Shown here: positions 17,005-24,739 of the stretch, in pieces | How the letters are laid out: each line of letters begins with the position of its first letter | How positions within the stretch are numbered: the stretch's first letter is position 1 | Notes under the pieces: model-generated | Seen by the model: only the letters and a program-made list of their open reading frames with translations | The model's database searches: none | What the model was told of the DNA's origin: nothing | NCBI RefSeq assembly: GCF_036555685.1 | Contig: NZ_DATBKY010000299.1 | Span: 1 to 64,000, forward strand | Direction: 5' to 3' | DNA from: Actinophytocola sp036555685 | GTDB lineage: Bacteria; Actinomycetota; Actinomycetes; Mycobacteriales; Pseudonocardiaceae | Length of the DNA stretch: 64,000 nucleotides | Translations under genes and position numbers: made by a program

Positions 17005-17617
17005 CTCGCGCGACGTCGTCCTCGGCCGGATCCGCAAGGCGCTGGCGGACCGGCCGCACCCGCCGGAGGTGCGCCGCGACTACGAACGCGCCCGCGACGT
17101 CGGCGACGTGGTGCCGTTGTTCGCGTCGCGGGTGGCGGACTACCGCGCGGTGGTGCACCGGGTGCGCGACGCCGTGCTGCACGTGCGGATCGAGGAGTCG
17201 CTGCGCGGGCGGCAGGCCCGCAAGATGGTCGCGCCCGCGGACGTGCCGGGCTGGTGGCGGGTCGGGGAGGTCGTGTGGTCGCTCGACGGGCCCGGGCACG
17301 CGCTGTCCCGCGCGACGCTCGACCGGTCGGACGGCGTGCTGACCGGCTGCGCGGTCGCCATCGCCGAGACCGGCACGATCGTGCTCGACGCGGGGGAGGC
17401 GCAGGGCAGGCGCGCGCTGACCCTGCTGCCGGACTACCACCTGTGCGTGGTCCGCGAGTCCCAGATCGTCGGCACGGTGCCCGAGGCGCTGGCCCGGCTG
17501 AACCCGTCCCGGCCGCTGACCTTCATCAGCGGGCCCTCGGCGACCAGCGACATCGAGCTTGATCGGGTCGAGGGCGTGCACGGTCCCCGAAACCTGGAAG
17601 TGCTTGTCGTCGGTTAG
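16997..17617 (+). CDS. lutC: LutC, LUD-domain subunit of L-lactate oxidation
   Basis: A 206-residue LUD-domain protein (LutC/YkgG family). The C-terminal signature GCAVAIAETGTIVLDAGEAQGRRALTLLPDYHLCVV and ISGPSATSDIELDRVEGVHGPRNLEV is clear. It acts with LutA and LutB in conversion of L-lactate to pyruvate. The GTG start at 16997 lies within the end of lutB, so the two are translationally coupled. A 49-bp gap follows before the LuxR-type regulator gene. Confidence 0.93.
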   Translation: MADSRDVVLGRIRKALADRPHPPEVRRDYERARDVGDVVPLFASRVADYRAVVHRVRDAVLHVRIEESLRGRQARKMVAPADVPGWWRVGEVVWSLDGPGHALSRATLDRSDGVLTGCAVAIAETGTIVLDAGEAQGRRALTLLPDYHLCVVRESQIVGTVPEALARLNPSRPLTFISGPSATSDIELDRVEGVHGPRNLEVLVVG

Positions 17618-17666
17618 TTAACATGTGCCCACTCGGCGTCGGGGCAGGGCGCACAGGGTGAGGGCG

Positions 17667-18626
17667 ATGACCGTTTCGTACTACTCCGGAGACGCTGGGC
17701 TGGCGGAGTCGACCGAGCGCGTCTACCGGACGATCGTCGAGGGGGTTCGCGACCCGGACACGCTGGCCGACCGTCTCGGCGTCGACGTGACCGCGGCACT
17801 GGCGGAGCTGACCGAGCTCGGCCTCGTGCAGGTCGAGGCCGGCGTGCTGGAACCGCTGCCGCCGCGGCTGCCGCTGCAGGCGCTCGCGGACCGCTACGTG
17901 CGCGCGGCCGCCGCGGCGCGCGAGGCGTCGGAGGTGCTGGCCCAGCTGTGGGCGCGGCAGTCGTCGGCGCCGGACTACCTCGAGGTGCTCACCACGACGC
18001 CCCGCGTCATGGAGGAGACCACGCGCCTGCACGAGGAGTCGGAGAAGGAGGTCCTCGCGCTGTCGATCGGGCCGCGGGGCGACTCCGCGCCGCCGCCGAA
18101 CCGGCAGCCCGGCGCGGCCGAGGCGCTGCGCCGGGGGGTCGCGTACCGGGTGGTGTACGGCGCGCAGATCCTGCGCCAGGTCGAGGTGATGGCGCTGGTG
18201 CAGGAGTCGGTCGACGCCGGCGAGTCCGCTCGGGTGTTCCCGAACGTGCCGTGCAACCTCCAGATCGCCGACGGCAAGCGGGCGGTGCTCACCGCGCCGA
18301 TGCCCGGACCCGAGCGGCTGCATGGCCTGATGTTCTTCGAGGGCGGCTTTCTCGAGTCGCTGATCGGGGTCTTCGAGACGTACTGGACCCTGGGCGTGCC
18401 GATCGCCGCCGACCACGTCGGCGACGCCGGTCCGGCGGGCCCGAACGAGGACACCCGGCGGCTGCTGTCGATGCTCGGTGCGGGCCTGACCGACGCGTCG
18501 ATCGCGCGCGAGCTCGGGGTGAGCGAGCGGACCGTCACGCGGCGGATCATGGCGCTGCAGGACGCGCTCGCCGCGCGCAGCCGGTTCCAGCTGGGAGTGC
18601 AGGCGGCCCGCCGCGGCTGGCTGTGA
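17667..18626 (+). CDS. helix-turn-helix transcriptional regulator, TrmB-like N-terminus and LuxR-type C-terminus
   Basis: A 319-residue DNA-binding protein. The N-terminal winged-helix part (STERVYRTIVEGVRDPDTLADRLGVDVTAALAELTELGLV) resembles TrmB-type domains. The C-terminal LLSMLGAGLTDASIARELGVSERTVTRRIMALQDAL is a LuxR/GerE-type helix-turn-helix. The middle region may sense a ligand. ATG 17667 is preferred (GTGAGGGCG before it). It is transcribed in the same direction as lutABC after a 49-bp gap, so it may be co-transcribed or have its own promoter; whether it controls lut is unknown. Confidence 0.8.
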   Translation: MTVSYYSGDAGLAESTERVYRTIVEGVRDPDTLADRLGVDVTAALAELTELGLVQVEAGVLEPLPPRLPLQALADRYVRAAAAAREASEVLAQLWARQSSAPDYLEVLTTTPRVMEETTRLHEESEKEVLALSIGPRGDSAPPPNRQPGAAEALRRGVAYRVVYGAQILRQVEVMALVQESVDAGESARVFPNVPCNLQIADGKRAVLTAPMPGPERLHGLMFFEGGFLESLIGVFETYWTLGVPIAADHVGDAGPAGPNEDTRRLLSMLGAGLTDASIARELGVSERTVTRRIMALQDALAARSRFQLGVQAARRGWL

Positions 18627-18653
18627 CACCAGCCGCGACGGGACGTTGCCGCA

Positions 18654-19889
18654 TCAGGCGGCCGGGGCGTTCTTCGCGTCCGGCTTGACCAGGTTGGGCA
18701 GCTTTTTCTCGAACTTGTCGAACAGGGTGATCGACGGCAGGATCGGGAACGGCGGCTGGGCCTTGGCGGCCTGGTCCGCGCCCCAGATCGAGGCCTTCAG
18801 GCGCTGGTTCGGCGTGCCGTGGTGGCCGTTGCTGTCGAACTGGCAGTCGCCGACCTCGAAGAAGGCCTGCTCCGCCTTGTGCAGCGCGGCGCCCTTCATG
18901 CCGAGGCCACGCTTGTGCGCGATGAAGTACGTGCCGAACGAGTCCGCCATCAGCTCGGTGCGCCGGGTGGCCTCCGGGCCGGTCAGCGGGCTGTCGAAGA
19001 AGCCCTGCTCGTACTGGACGTGGTGGCCCATCTCGTGCCCGATGACGCCCTTGGCGGCGTCGGTGCCCAGGCTCAGGGCGTCGAGCGCGTTGCCCAGACC
19101 TTCGCCCCAGACCATCTTGTCGGGCAGGCCGGCGAAGACCGGGTCGGTCTCGCCCTCGGCGGTGAACGCGAACGCGTTGAGCGTGAAGATCGGGTTGCGC
19201 CCGCCGTCCAGCTGCGGCGACTCGTTGAGCACGTCCTGGACGAGGGTCGCGGTCTCGTCGGCCTCGGCCTCGTCGACCCCGAAGAGCACACCGATGATGC
19301 GGGCGACGCGGGCGTGGTCGGTGAGCATGTCGTTCTGCATGGCGAGTGTCTGCACGTCGAACAGGTTGACGTCCCAGAACTTCTGCGAGCCCTTGACGGC
19401 CTGGTTGATCGGGGACTTGTAGCCGGTCGGCAGACCGTAGTCCTCGGTGTCCTTCGGCTTGCCGAAGATGATCGCGTCGTAGGTCGGGTAGTCGAGCACG
19501 CCCAGGATGATGAGGATGAACAGGGTGCCGATGTCGACCTGGTCGATCAGCGAGTTGGCGTAGTTCGAGAACGCGGTGTCCTGGCACTCGTACTGCGTCG
19601 GGTCGATCACGCCGGCGACGGCCCGCTCGGCGTCCGACTGCGGGACGCCGACCTTCGCCTGGAAGCGCGCGAGCCGGCTCTGCCAGTCGGCGGGGAGGTG
19701 CGCGGTGATCGCGTCGAGCCGGGCCTGGTCGGCGGCGTCGAGGCGATGGTTGGCGAGGTGCAGGGGCGCGACGAAGCCGTCGGCCGTGGAGAGTGGGGTG
19801 GTCGCCGGCGCCGCGGCGGCCTGCCCCGGCACCAAGGCGACGGTGAGCGCGGCCACGGCCGCGACCACTAGCGGGATTCTCGGTCTCAT
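18654..19889 (-). CDS. secreted neutral zinc metallopeptidase
   Basis: This 411-residue protein begins with a clear signal peptide (basic MRPR, then a hydrophobic run to APGQAAAAPA-like cleavage region at about residue 28). The zinc-binding HEMGHH is at residues 285-290, in GVIGHEMGHHVQYEQGFFDSP, which is the pattern of the YpfJ-type neutral zinc metallopeptidase family (HExxH plus a downstream acidic ligand in ELMADSFGTYF). It should act outside the membrane as a protease; the substrate is unknown. The gene stands alone, convergent with the LuxR-type regulator gene. Confidence 0.88.
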   Translation of the reverse strand: MRPRIPLVVAAVAALTVALVPGQAAAAPATTPLSTADGFVAPLHLANHRLDAADQARLDAITAHLPADWQSRLARFQAKVGVPQSDAERAVAGVIDPTQYECQDTAFSNYANSLIDQVDIGTLFILIILGVLDYPTYDAIIFGKPKDTEDYGLPTGYKSPINQAVKGSQKFWDVNLFDVQTLAMQNDMLTDHARVARIIGVLFGVDEAEADETATLVQDVLNESPQLDGGRNPIFTLNAFAFTAEGETDPVFAGLPDKMVWGEGLGNALDALSLGTDAAKGVIGHEMGHHVQYEQGFFDSPLTGPEATRRTELMADSFGTYFIAHKRGLGMKGAALHKAEQAFFEVGDCQFDSNGHHGTPNQRLKASIWGADQAAKAQPPFPILPSITLFDKFEKKLPNLVKPDAKNAPAA

Positions 19890-20047
19890 AACGTGCCCTT
19901 CGTCATACGGCGTGCTGATACGGACGCCTGCCCGCCAAGTATTTGCGGTGATGGGAGAGGGGTGAAGCGGTCAAGGGTGGCCGAACTACGCCATGGCGGA
20001 CATCCGACATCTCCTTTGTGGCCGCCCTTCGTGGCAGGCCCCGCCCA

Positions 20048-20536
20048 AGATCGTCTGGGCTCGACATGGTCTGCTCCGGAACGGTCCGCTCGTAGATCGT
20101 CTTGCCGGGGATGGTCTGTTTCGAATTGGTGGCGATGACGCGCTACGGATGGTCGGCCGCGGGACGGTCCGCTGTGGGATCGTCTGCCGGTAGACCGTCT
20201 GCCACGAGATCGTCTGTTTCGAGATCGCTTGTTTCGAGATCGTCTGCTTCCGGGTGAGTTGGTTCTAGACGATCCGCTTCTAGACGGTCTGCTTGGAGAC
20301 GGTCTGCTTGGAGACGATCTGCTTCTAGACGATCTGCTGAGAGATGATCGGCTTCGGGATCGGTCGCTCCGAGATGATCGGCTCTGCGGCCGGTCACTTC
20401 GGGCCGGTCACTTCGGGCCGGTCGGCTTCGGGATCAGCCGGTTCGGGATCAGTTTGATCTGGATTGTCTGCTTCGGGACTATCCCGTTGCGGATCGGTTG
20501 GTTCGGGATCGTCTGTCTTGGGATCACTCGGCGTGG
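20048..20536. repeat. degenerate 15-bp tandem repeat array, about 32 units
   Basis: Most of the 790-bp gap between the metallopeptidase and fuconate dehydratase genes is an imperfect tandem array. The unit consensus is about GAGATCGTCTGCTTC, for example at 20215-20250 and, most regularly, 20275-20355 (units starting TAGACGGTCTGCTT, GAGACGGTCTGCTT, GAGACGATCTGCTT). Some units are 13, 14 or 16 bases, which breaks any one frame. Base composition is visibly less GC-rich than the flanks. Because 15 is a multiple of three, several chance reading frames stay open on both strands; none looks like a real protein. The role is unknown. Confidence 0.85.
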
Positions 20537-20641
20537 AAGGGCGTGAGCCGACGGGTCGGGTGGATCAGCAGCGGAGACTGATCGGATCAATCGAGGGGCC
20601 GCGCACCTCGGGCTCTGGATTCTGGCGGTCCGATCAGGTAT

Positions 20642-20652
20642 ACATCGGATGT
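20642..20652. promoter_or_regulatory. candidate GntR operator before the fuconate dehydratase gene
   Basis: ACATCGGATGT is an 11-bp perfect palindrome about a central G, 29 bp upstream of the start codon. GTATAC overlaps it at 20638-20643, and CCGAT/ATCGG arms span 20631-20648. Near-identical words occur at 23437 and 13714. It is the best candidate site for the GntR regulator encoded in the cluster. Confidence 0.55.
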
Positions 20653-20680
20653 CTGTTCCGGGGCTCGGGAAGGGGGACAC

Positions 20681-21976
20681 GTGGCGCGCATCGTCGGGCT
20701 CGAGGTGTTGGACATCCGCTTCCCCACCTCTCGGGAGCTAGACGGCTCCGACGCCATGAACCCCGACCCGGACTACTCCGCCGCCTACGTCGTCCTCCGC
20801 GCCGACGACGGGCCCGACGGCTACGGGTTCGCCTTCACCATCGGCCGCGGCAACGACGTCCAGGCCGCCGCCATCCGGGCGCTGGCCGACCGAGTCGTCG
20901 GGCGTGCGACGCCAGAGACGGCCGACGAGCTCGGCAGGCTCTCGCGGGACCTCGTCGGCGACTCGCAGCTGCGCTGGCTCGGGCCGGAGAAGGGCGTCGC
21001 CCACATGGCGATCGGCGCCGTGGTCAACGCGGCCTGGGATCTCGCCAGCCGGCGCGCCGGGCGTCCACTGTGGAGGTTTCTCGCGGGCATGACGCCGGAG
21101 GAGATAGTCGGGCTCGTGGACTTCCGGTACCTCACCGACGCGCTCACCGAGGACGACGCCCTCGCGATCCTCCGCGCGGCCGAGGCCGGCCGAGCCGACC
21201 GCGAGCAGCACCTGAGCAGAGCCGGCTACCGCGCCTACAGCACCAGCGCCGGCTGGCTCGGCTACTCCGACGAGAAACTCGTCCGCCTCGCCAAGCAGGC
21301 CGTCGCCGACGGGTTCGACATGATCAAGCTCAAGGTCGGCGGCAACCTGGCCGACGACACGCGGCGCATGCGCCTCGCGCGCGAGGCGGTGGGCCCCGAC
21401 ATAAGGATCGCCGTCGACGCGAACCAGCGGTGGGACGTCGGACCGGCCATCGAGTGGATGCGCGCCCTCGAGAAGTTCGATCCCTACTGGATCGAGGAGC
21501 CGACCTCGCCCGACGACGTCCTCGGGCACAAGACCGTGGCCGACGCCATCGCGCCGATCAGGGTCGCAACCGGCGAGCACGTCCAGAACCGTGTCGTCTT
21601 CAAGCAGCTGCTCCAGGCGCGCGCGATACAGGTGCTGCAGCTGGACGCCGCACGCGTGGGCGGGGTCAACGAGAACATCGCGATCCTCCTGCTCGCGGCC
21701 AAGTTCGGCGTCCCCGTCTGCCCGCACGCCGGCGGCGTCGGCCTCTGCGAGCTCGTCCGGCACCTCTCGATGTTCGACTACGTCGCCGTGTCCGGCACCG
21801 ACGAGGATCGCGCCATCGAGTGGGTCGACCACCTCCACGAGCACTTCACCGACCCCGCCGTGGTCCGCGGCGGCCGCTACCAGGCCCCCGACCAGCCGGG
21901 CTTCTCCGCCCGCATCCGTGATGAGAGCCTGGAGCGGTACGCCTACCCCGACGGTCCGGAGTGGAGGAACGCATGA
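20681..21976 (+). CDS. L-fuconate dehydratase, enolase superfamily
   Basis: A 431-residue mandelate-racemase/enolase superfamily enzyme with the fuconate dehydratase pattern. The catalytic KxK is K216-L-K218 (IKLKVGG). Metal ligands are D246 (AVDANQRW), E272 (IEEPTSPDD) and E299 (TGEHVQNR), and a general acid His349 lies in CPHAGGVGL. The reaction is dehydration of L-fuconate to 2-keto-3-deoxy-L-fuconate. Length and the N-terminal DIRFPTSRELDGSDAMNPDPDYSAAYV match the family. The start is GTG 20681 with GGGAAGGGGG upstream. It is coupled to the SDR gene by an ATGA overlap. A TCCACTGTGGA word lies within it at 21064. Confidence 0.93.
   Translation: MARIVGLEVLDIRFPTSRELDGSDAMNPDPDYSAAYVVLRADDGPDGYGFAFTIGRGNDVQAAAIRALADRVVGRATPETADELGRLSRDLVGDSQLRWLGPEKGVAHMAIGAVVNAAWDLASRRAGRPLWRFLAGMTPEEIVGLVDFRYLTDALTEDDALAILRAAEAGRADREQHLSRAGYRAYSTSAGWLGYSDEKLVRLAKQAVADGFDMIKLKVGGNLADDTRRMRLAREAVGPDIRIAVDANQRWDVGPAIEWMRALEKFDPYWIEEPTSPDDVLGHKTVADAIAPIRVATGEHVQNRVVFKQLLQARAIQVLQLDAARVGGVNENIAILLLAAKFGVPVCPHAGGVGLCELVRHLSMFDYVAVSGTDEDRAIEWVDHLHEHFTDPAVVRGGRYQAPDQPGFSARIRDESLERYAYPDGPEWRNA
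21064..21074. repeat. TCCACWGTGGA word, copy 2
   Basis: TCCACTGTGGA within the fuconate dehydratase gene, in a different frame (CGT CCA CTG TGG). Confidence 0.6.
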
Positions 21977-22719
21977 CCGAATTCGACGGCCTGCGCGCGA
22001 TCGTGACCGGCGGCGCGTCCGGCATCGGCCTCGCCACCGCCACCCTTCTCGCCGAGCGGGGAGCGACCGTGTCCGTGTTCGACCTCAAGCCCGACGTCCC
22101 CGCGCCCCTCACCGGCTACCGCGCCGACGTGTCCGACGACAGCGAGGTCAGGAGCGCGGTCGAGAAGGCCGCGGCGGCGATGAGCGGCATCGACATCCTC
22201 GTCAACAACGCCGGCATCGGCGCCCAGGGCGACGTCACCGCCAACGACGACGAGGAATGGCATCGCGTCCTCGACGTGAACGTCGTCGGCATGGCCCGGA
22301 CGACCCGCGCCGCCCTGCCGTACCTGCGGGACTCGACGAGCGCGGCCGTCGTCAACACCTGCTCGATCGCCGCCTGGCAGGGCCTGCCGAACCGCGCGCT
22401 CTACTCCGCCAGCAAGGGCGCCGTCTTCGGCCTGACCCTCGCCATGGCCACCGACCACCTCGACGACGGCATCCGCGTCAACTGCGTCTGCCCCGGCACC
22501 GCGGACACGCCGTGGGTCGGCCGGCTCCTGCAGGCCGCCGACGATCCGGAGGCCGAACGCAGGGCGCTGGAAGGCCGCCAGCCCATGGGCCGCCTCGTCA
22601 CCGCCGAGGAGGTCGCCCAGGCGATCGCCTACCTGGCGAGCCCCTCGTCCTCGTCGACCACCGGCACCGCGCTCGCGGTCGACGGCGGCATGTACGGCCT
22701 GCGCCCGCGCCCCAAGTAG
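21973..22719 (+). CDS. SDR dehydrogenase, candidate 2-keto-3-deoxy-L-fuconate dehydrogenase
   Basis: A 248-residue classical short-chain dehydrogenase. The cofactor loop TGGASGIG is at residues 11-18, NNAG follows near residue 78, and catalytic Tyr144/Lys148 are in YSASK. The acidic residue after strand 2 (VFDLKPD) suggests NAD. In the oxidative fucose pathway this step makes 2,4-diketo-3-deoxy-L-fuconate, and the position directly after the dehydratase gene supports it. ATG 21973 overlaps the upstream stop. It converges on gntR across 13 bp. Confidence 0.9.
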   Translation: MTEFDGLRAIVTGGASGIGLATATLLAERGATVSVFDLKPDVPAPLTGYRADVSDDSEVRSAVEKAAAAMSGIDILVNNAGIGAQGDVTANDDEEWHRVLDVNVVGMARTTRAALPYLRDSTSAAVVNTCSIAAWQGLPNRALYSASKGAVFGLTLAMATDHLDDGIRVNCVCPGTADTPWVGRLLQAADDPEAERRALEGRQPMGRLVTAEEVAQAIAYLASPSSSSTTGTALAVDGGMYGLRPRPK

Positions 22720-22732
22720 GCACGCCGTGCGG

Positions 22733-23416
22733 TCACGAGGCGGACCCCAGCGTCTTGCGCAGCCACTGCTCGACCCCCGCCACGTGCACGGTCGCCCACG
22801 ACCGCGCCAGCTCCGGCTCGTGCGCCGCGATCGCCTCGTAGATCGCCCGGTGCTGCTCGCGCGTCTTCGCGACCGCGCCCTCCTGGGTCAGCCCGCGCCA
22901 GATCCGCGCCCGGGTAGTCGGCCCGGACAGGCTGTCGATCAGCGAGCACAGCACCGAGTTGCCCGACCCGAGGGCGATCCGCCGGTGGAACTCCAGGTCG
23001 TTGGCCACCAGCGCCTCGACGGTCGGCGACTCGTCCAGTCCTTCGAGGAGCGTCGCGAGCTCCGCGATGTCCGCCTCGGTCATCCGCTGCGCCGCCAATG
23101 CCGTCGCCGCCGGTTCGAGGATCCGGCGCACCGCCAGGAACTCGAGCACCGTGTCGTCGCGGTGGAAGTCGACCACGAACGTCATCGCGTCCAGCAGCAG
23201 CTTCGGCTCCAGGCTGGTGACGTACGTGCCGTCGCCCTGCCGCACATCGAGCACCCTGATCAGGCACAACGCCTTCACGGCCTCGCGCAGCGAGCTGCGC
23301 GACAGTCCCAGCCGGGACGCCAGGTCGGCCTCCTTCGGCAGCCGGTCGCCGGGCGCCAGCTCGCCGGAGATGATCATGCCCTTGATCTTGTCGATCGCTT
23401 CGTCGGTGACCGGCAT
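22733..23416 (-). CDS. GntR-family (FadR subfamily) regulator of the fucose genes
   Basis: A 227-residue protein with the GntR winged helix at the N-terminus (IKGMIISGELAPGDRLPKEADLASRLGLSRSSLREAVKALCLIRVLDVRQGDGTYV) and a helical FCD ligand domain with metal-binding type residues (DLEFHRRIALGSGN, REQHRAIYEAI). It sits convergent to the SDR and divergent from the mutarotase, in the middle of the catabolic cluster, the usual place for a pathway-specific repressor. The effector could be L-fuconate or a keto-deoxy acid (inference). The start ATG 23416 has GAAGGG upstream. Confidence 0.92.
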   Translation of the reverse strand: MPVTDEAIDKIKGMIISGELAPGDRLPKEADLASRLGLSRSSLREAVKALCLIRVLDVRQGDGTYVTSLEPKLLLDAMTFVVDFHRDDTVLEFLAVRRILEPAATALAAQRMTEADIAELATLLEGLDESPTVEALVANDLEFHRRIALGSGNSVLCSLIDSLSGPTTRARIWRGLTQEGAVAKTREQHRAIYEAIAAHEPELARSWATVHVAGVEQWLRKTLGSAS

Positions 23417-23436
23417 GGCACGACCCTTCAACGCAG

Positions 23437-23447
23437 ACCTCGGATGT
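23437..23447. promoter_or_regulatory. candidate GntR operator in the gntR/mutarotase gap
   Basis: ACCTCGGATGT differs in one base from the perfect palindrome at 20642. It lies in the 64-bp divergent gap, so it could serve both the regulator gene and the mutarotase-led operon. Confidence 0.5.
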
Positions 23448-23480
23448 TTCTCCCGTCAGAGTGCCACGAATGGAGGCCCG

Positions 23481-23789
23481 ATGCGTGTTGCCCTGCACAC
23501 CCGGCTCAAGCCGGGCAAGGAGACCGACTACGAGCGCGTCCATGCGGTGATCCCGGACGAGCTGGACATCGCACTGCGCGCGGCGGGCGTTTCGTCGTGG
23601 CGGATCTGGCGCGACGGGCTGGACCTGTTCCACGTCGTCGAGGTCGCCGACTACGCGGCCATGCGCCACGCGCTGCGCGACCACCCCGCCAACGTGCCGT
23701 GGCAGGCGAGGATGGCCGAGCTGCTCGACGTCGAGGACGACTACTCCGGTGACGACACCGGCCTCGAGCTCGTCTGGGAGCTGCCGTGA
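23481..23789 (+). CDS. L-rhamnose/L-fucose mutarotase family protein
   Basis: A 102-residue dimeric alpha/beta-barrel-type mutarotase of the RhaM-like family, containing RLKPGKETDYERVHAVIPDELDIALRAAGVSSWRIWRDGLDLFHVVEVADY and a Trp-rich C-terminus (PANVPWQARMAELLD). It would interconvert sugar anomers before oxidation. With the surrounding genes, L-fucose is the favoured substrate. GGAGG lies seven bases upstream of ATG 23481. It overlaps the aldo/keto reductase start by 4 bp. Confidence 0.9.
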   Translation: MRVALHTRLKPGKETDYERVHAVIPDELDIALRAAGVSSWRIWRDGLDLFHVVEVADYAAMRHALRDHPANVPWQARMAELLDVEDDYSGDDTGLELVWELP

Positions 23790-24739
23790 AGCTCGGCCTC
23801 GGCGGCGCGCAGCTCGGCAACCTATACCACGCGATGTCCGACGAGAACGCGCGCGCGATCGTCGACACCGCGTGGGACCGCGGCATCCGCTACTTCGACA
23901 CCGCCCCGCACTACGGCCTCGGCCTGTCCGAACGCCGGCTCGGTGCCGCGCTCGCCGCCCGGCCACGGGACGAGTACGCGATCTCCACGAAGGTCGGCCG
24001 GCTGCTCGTCGACAACCCCGGCGGCGCGGGGGAGCGCGACACCGAGGGCTTCGACGTGCCGCGCACGATTGTGCGCAGGCGTGACTACAGCCGCGACGGC
24101 GTGCTTCGGTCGCTCGAGGCCAGCCTCGGGCGGCTCGGCCTGGACCGGGTCGACCTCGCGTTCGTGCACGACCCGGAGGACTACGTCGACGCGGCGCTCG
24201 CCGGCGCGCTGCCCGCGCTCGCCGAGCTGCGTGACCAGGGTGTGCTGCGCGGCATCGGGCTCGGCATGAACTTCGACGCCGTGCTCGCCGAGCTCGTCCG
24301 CCGCGCCGACGTGGACACCGTGATGATCGCGGGCCGGTACACGCTGCTCGAGCAGCCGGCGCTCGACACCCTGCTGCCGCTGTGCGAGGAGCGTGGCGTG
24401 CGCGTGCTGGCCGCCGGGGTGTTCAACTCCGGCCTGCTCGCCACGCACCAGCCCGGCGACAAGTACAACTACGCGGACGCGCCCGCCGAGCTGGTGGCCC
24501 GCGCCCGGCGGATCGCGGCGGTCTGCGAGCGGCACGGCGTCGAGCTGCCGCACGCGGCGATCGCGCTACCCGCGGCGCACCCGGCCGTGGACGGCGTCGT
24601 GCTGGGGGCCGGCTCGCCGGGGCAGGTGAACGCGAACGTCGACCGCGCGGCGGTCCCGGTGCCGTCGGCGCTGTGGCCGGATCTCGTCGCCGAGGGCCTG
24701 CTGCGCGCGGACGCCCCGCTGCCGAAGGAGTTCGCATGA
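23786..24739 (+). CDS. aldo/keto reductase, candidate L-fucose dehydrogenase
   Basis: A 317-residue AKR with the N-terminal GLGGAQLGNLY, the Asp/Tyr pair in RGIRYFDTAPHYGLGLSERRLG, and the Lys and His region (STKVGRL, DLAFVHDPEDY). This is the L-fucose/D-threo-aldose 1-dehydrogenase and pyridoxal dehydrogenase type (long insert GAGERDTEGFDVPRTIVRRRDYS). Oxidation of L-fucose at C1 to L-fuconolactone would start the pathway. The GTG start overlaps the mutarotase stop and the stop overlaps the lactonase ATG. Confidence 0.9.
   Translation: MKLGLGGAQLGNLYHAMSDENARAIVDTAWDRGIRYFDTAPHYGLGLSERRLGAALAARPRDEYAISTKVGRLLVDNPGGAGERDTEGFDVPRTIVRRRDYSRDGVLRSLEASLGRLGLDRVDLAFVHDPEDYVDAALAGALPALAELRDQGVLRGIGLGMNFDAVLAELVRRADVDTVMIAGRYTLLEQPALDTLLPLCEERGVRVLAAGVFNSGLLATHQPGDKYNYADAPAELVARARRIAAVCERHGVELPHAAIALPAAHPAVDGVVLGAGSPGQVNANVDRAAVPVPSALWPDLVAEGLLRADAPLPKEFA

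Noticed and set aside
20143..20397. Minus-strand frame with A-D-R-L-E/Q repeats, like a pentapeptide-repeat protein
   Set aside because: The pentapeptide consensus needs Leu or Phe two places after Ala (A-D/N-L-x-x); here Leu is three places after Ala. The frame is an effect of a 15-bp DNA repeat, and units of 13, 14 and 16 bases break it.
20048..20536. CRISPR array
   Set aside because: The unit is only 15 bp, contiguous and degenerate, without unique spacers, and no cas gene is near.
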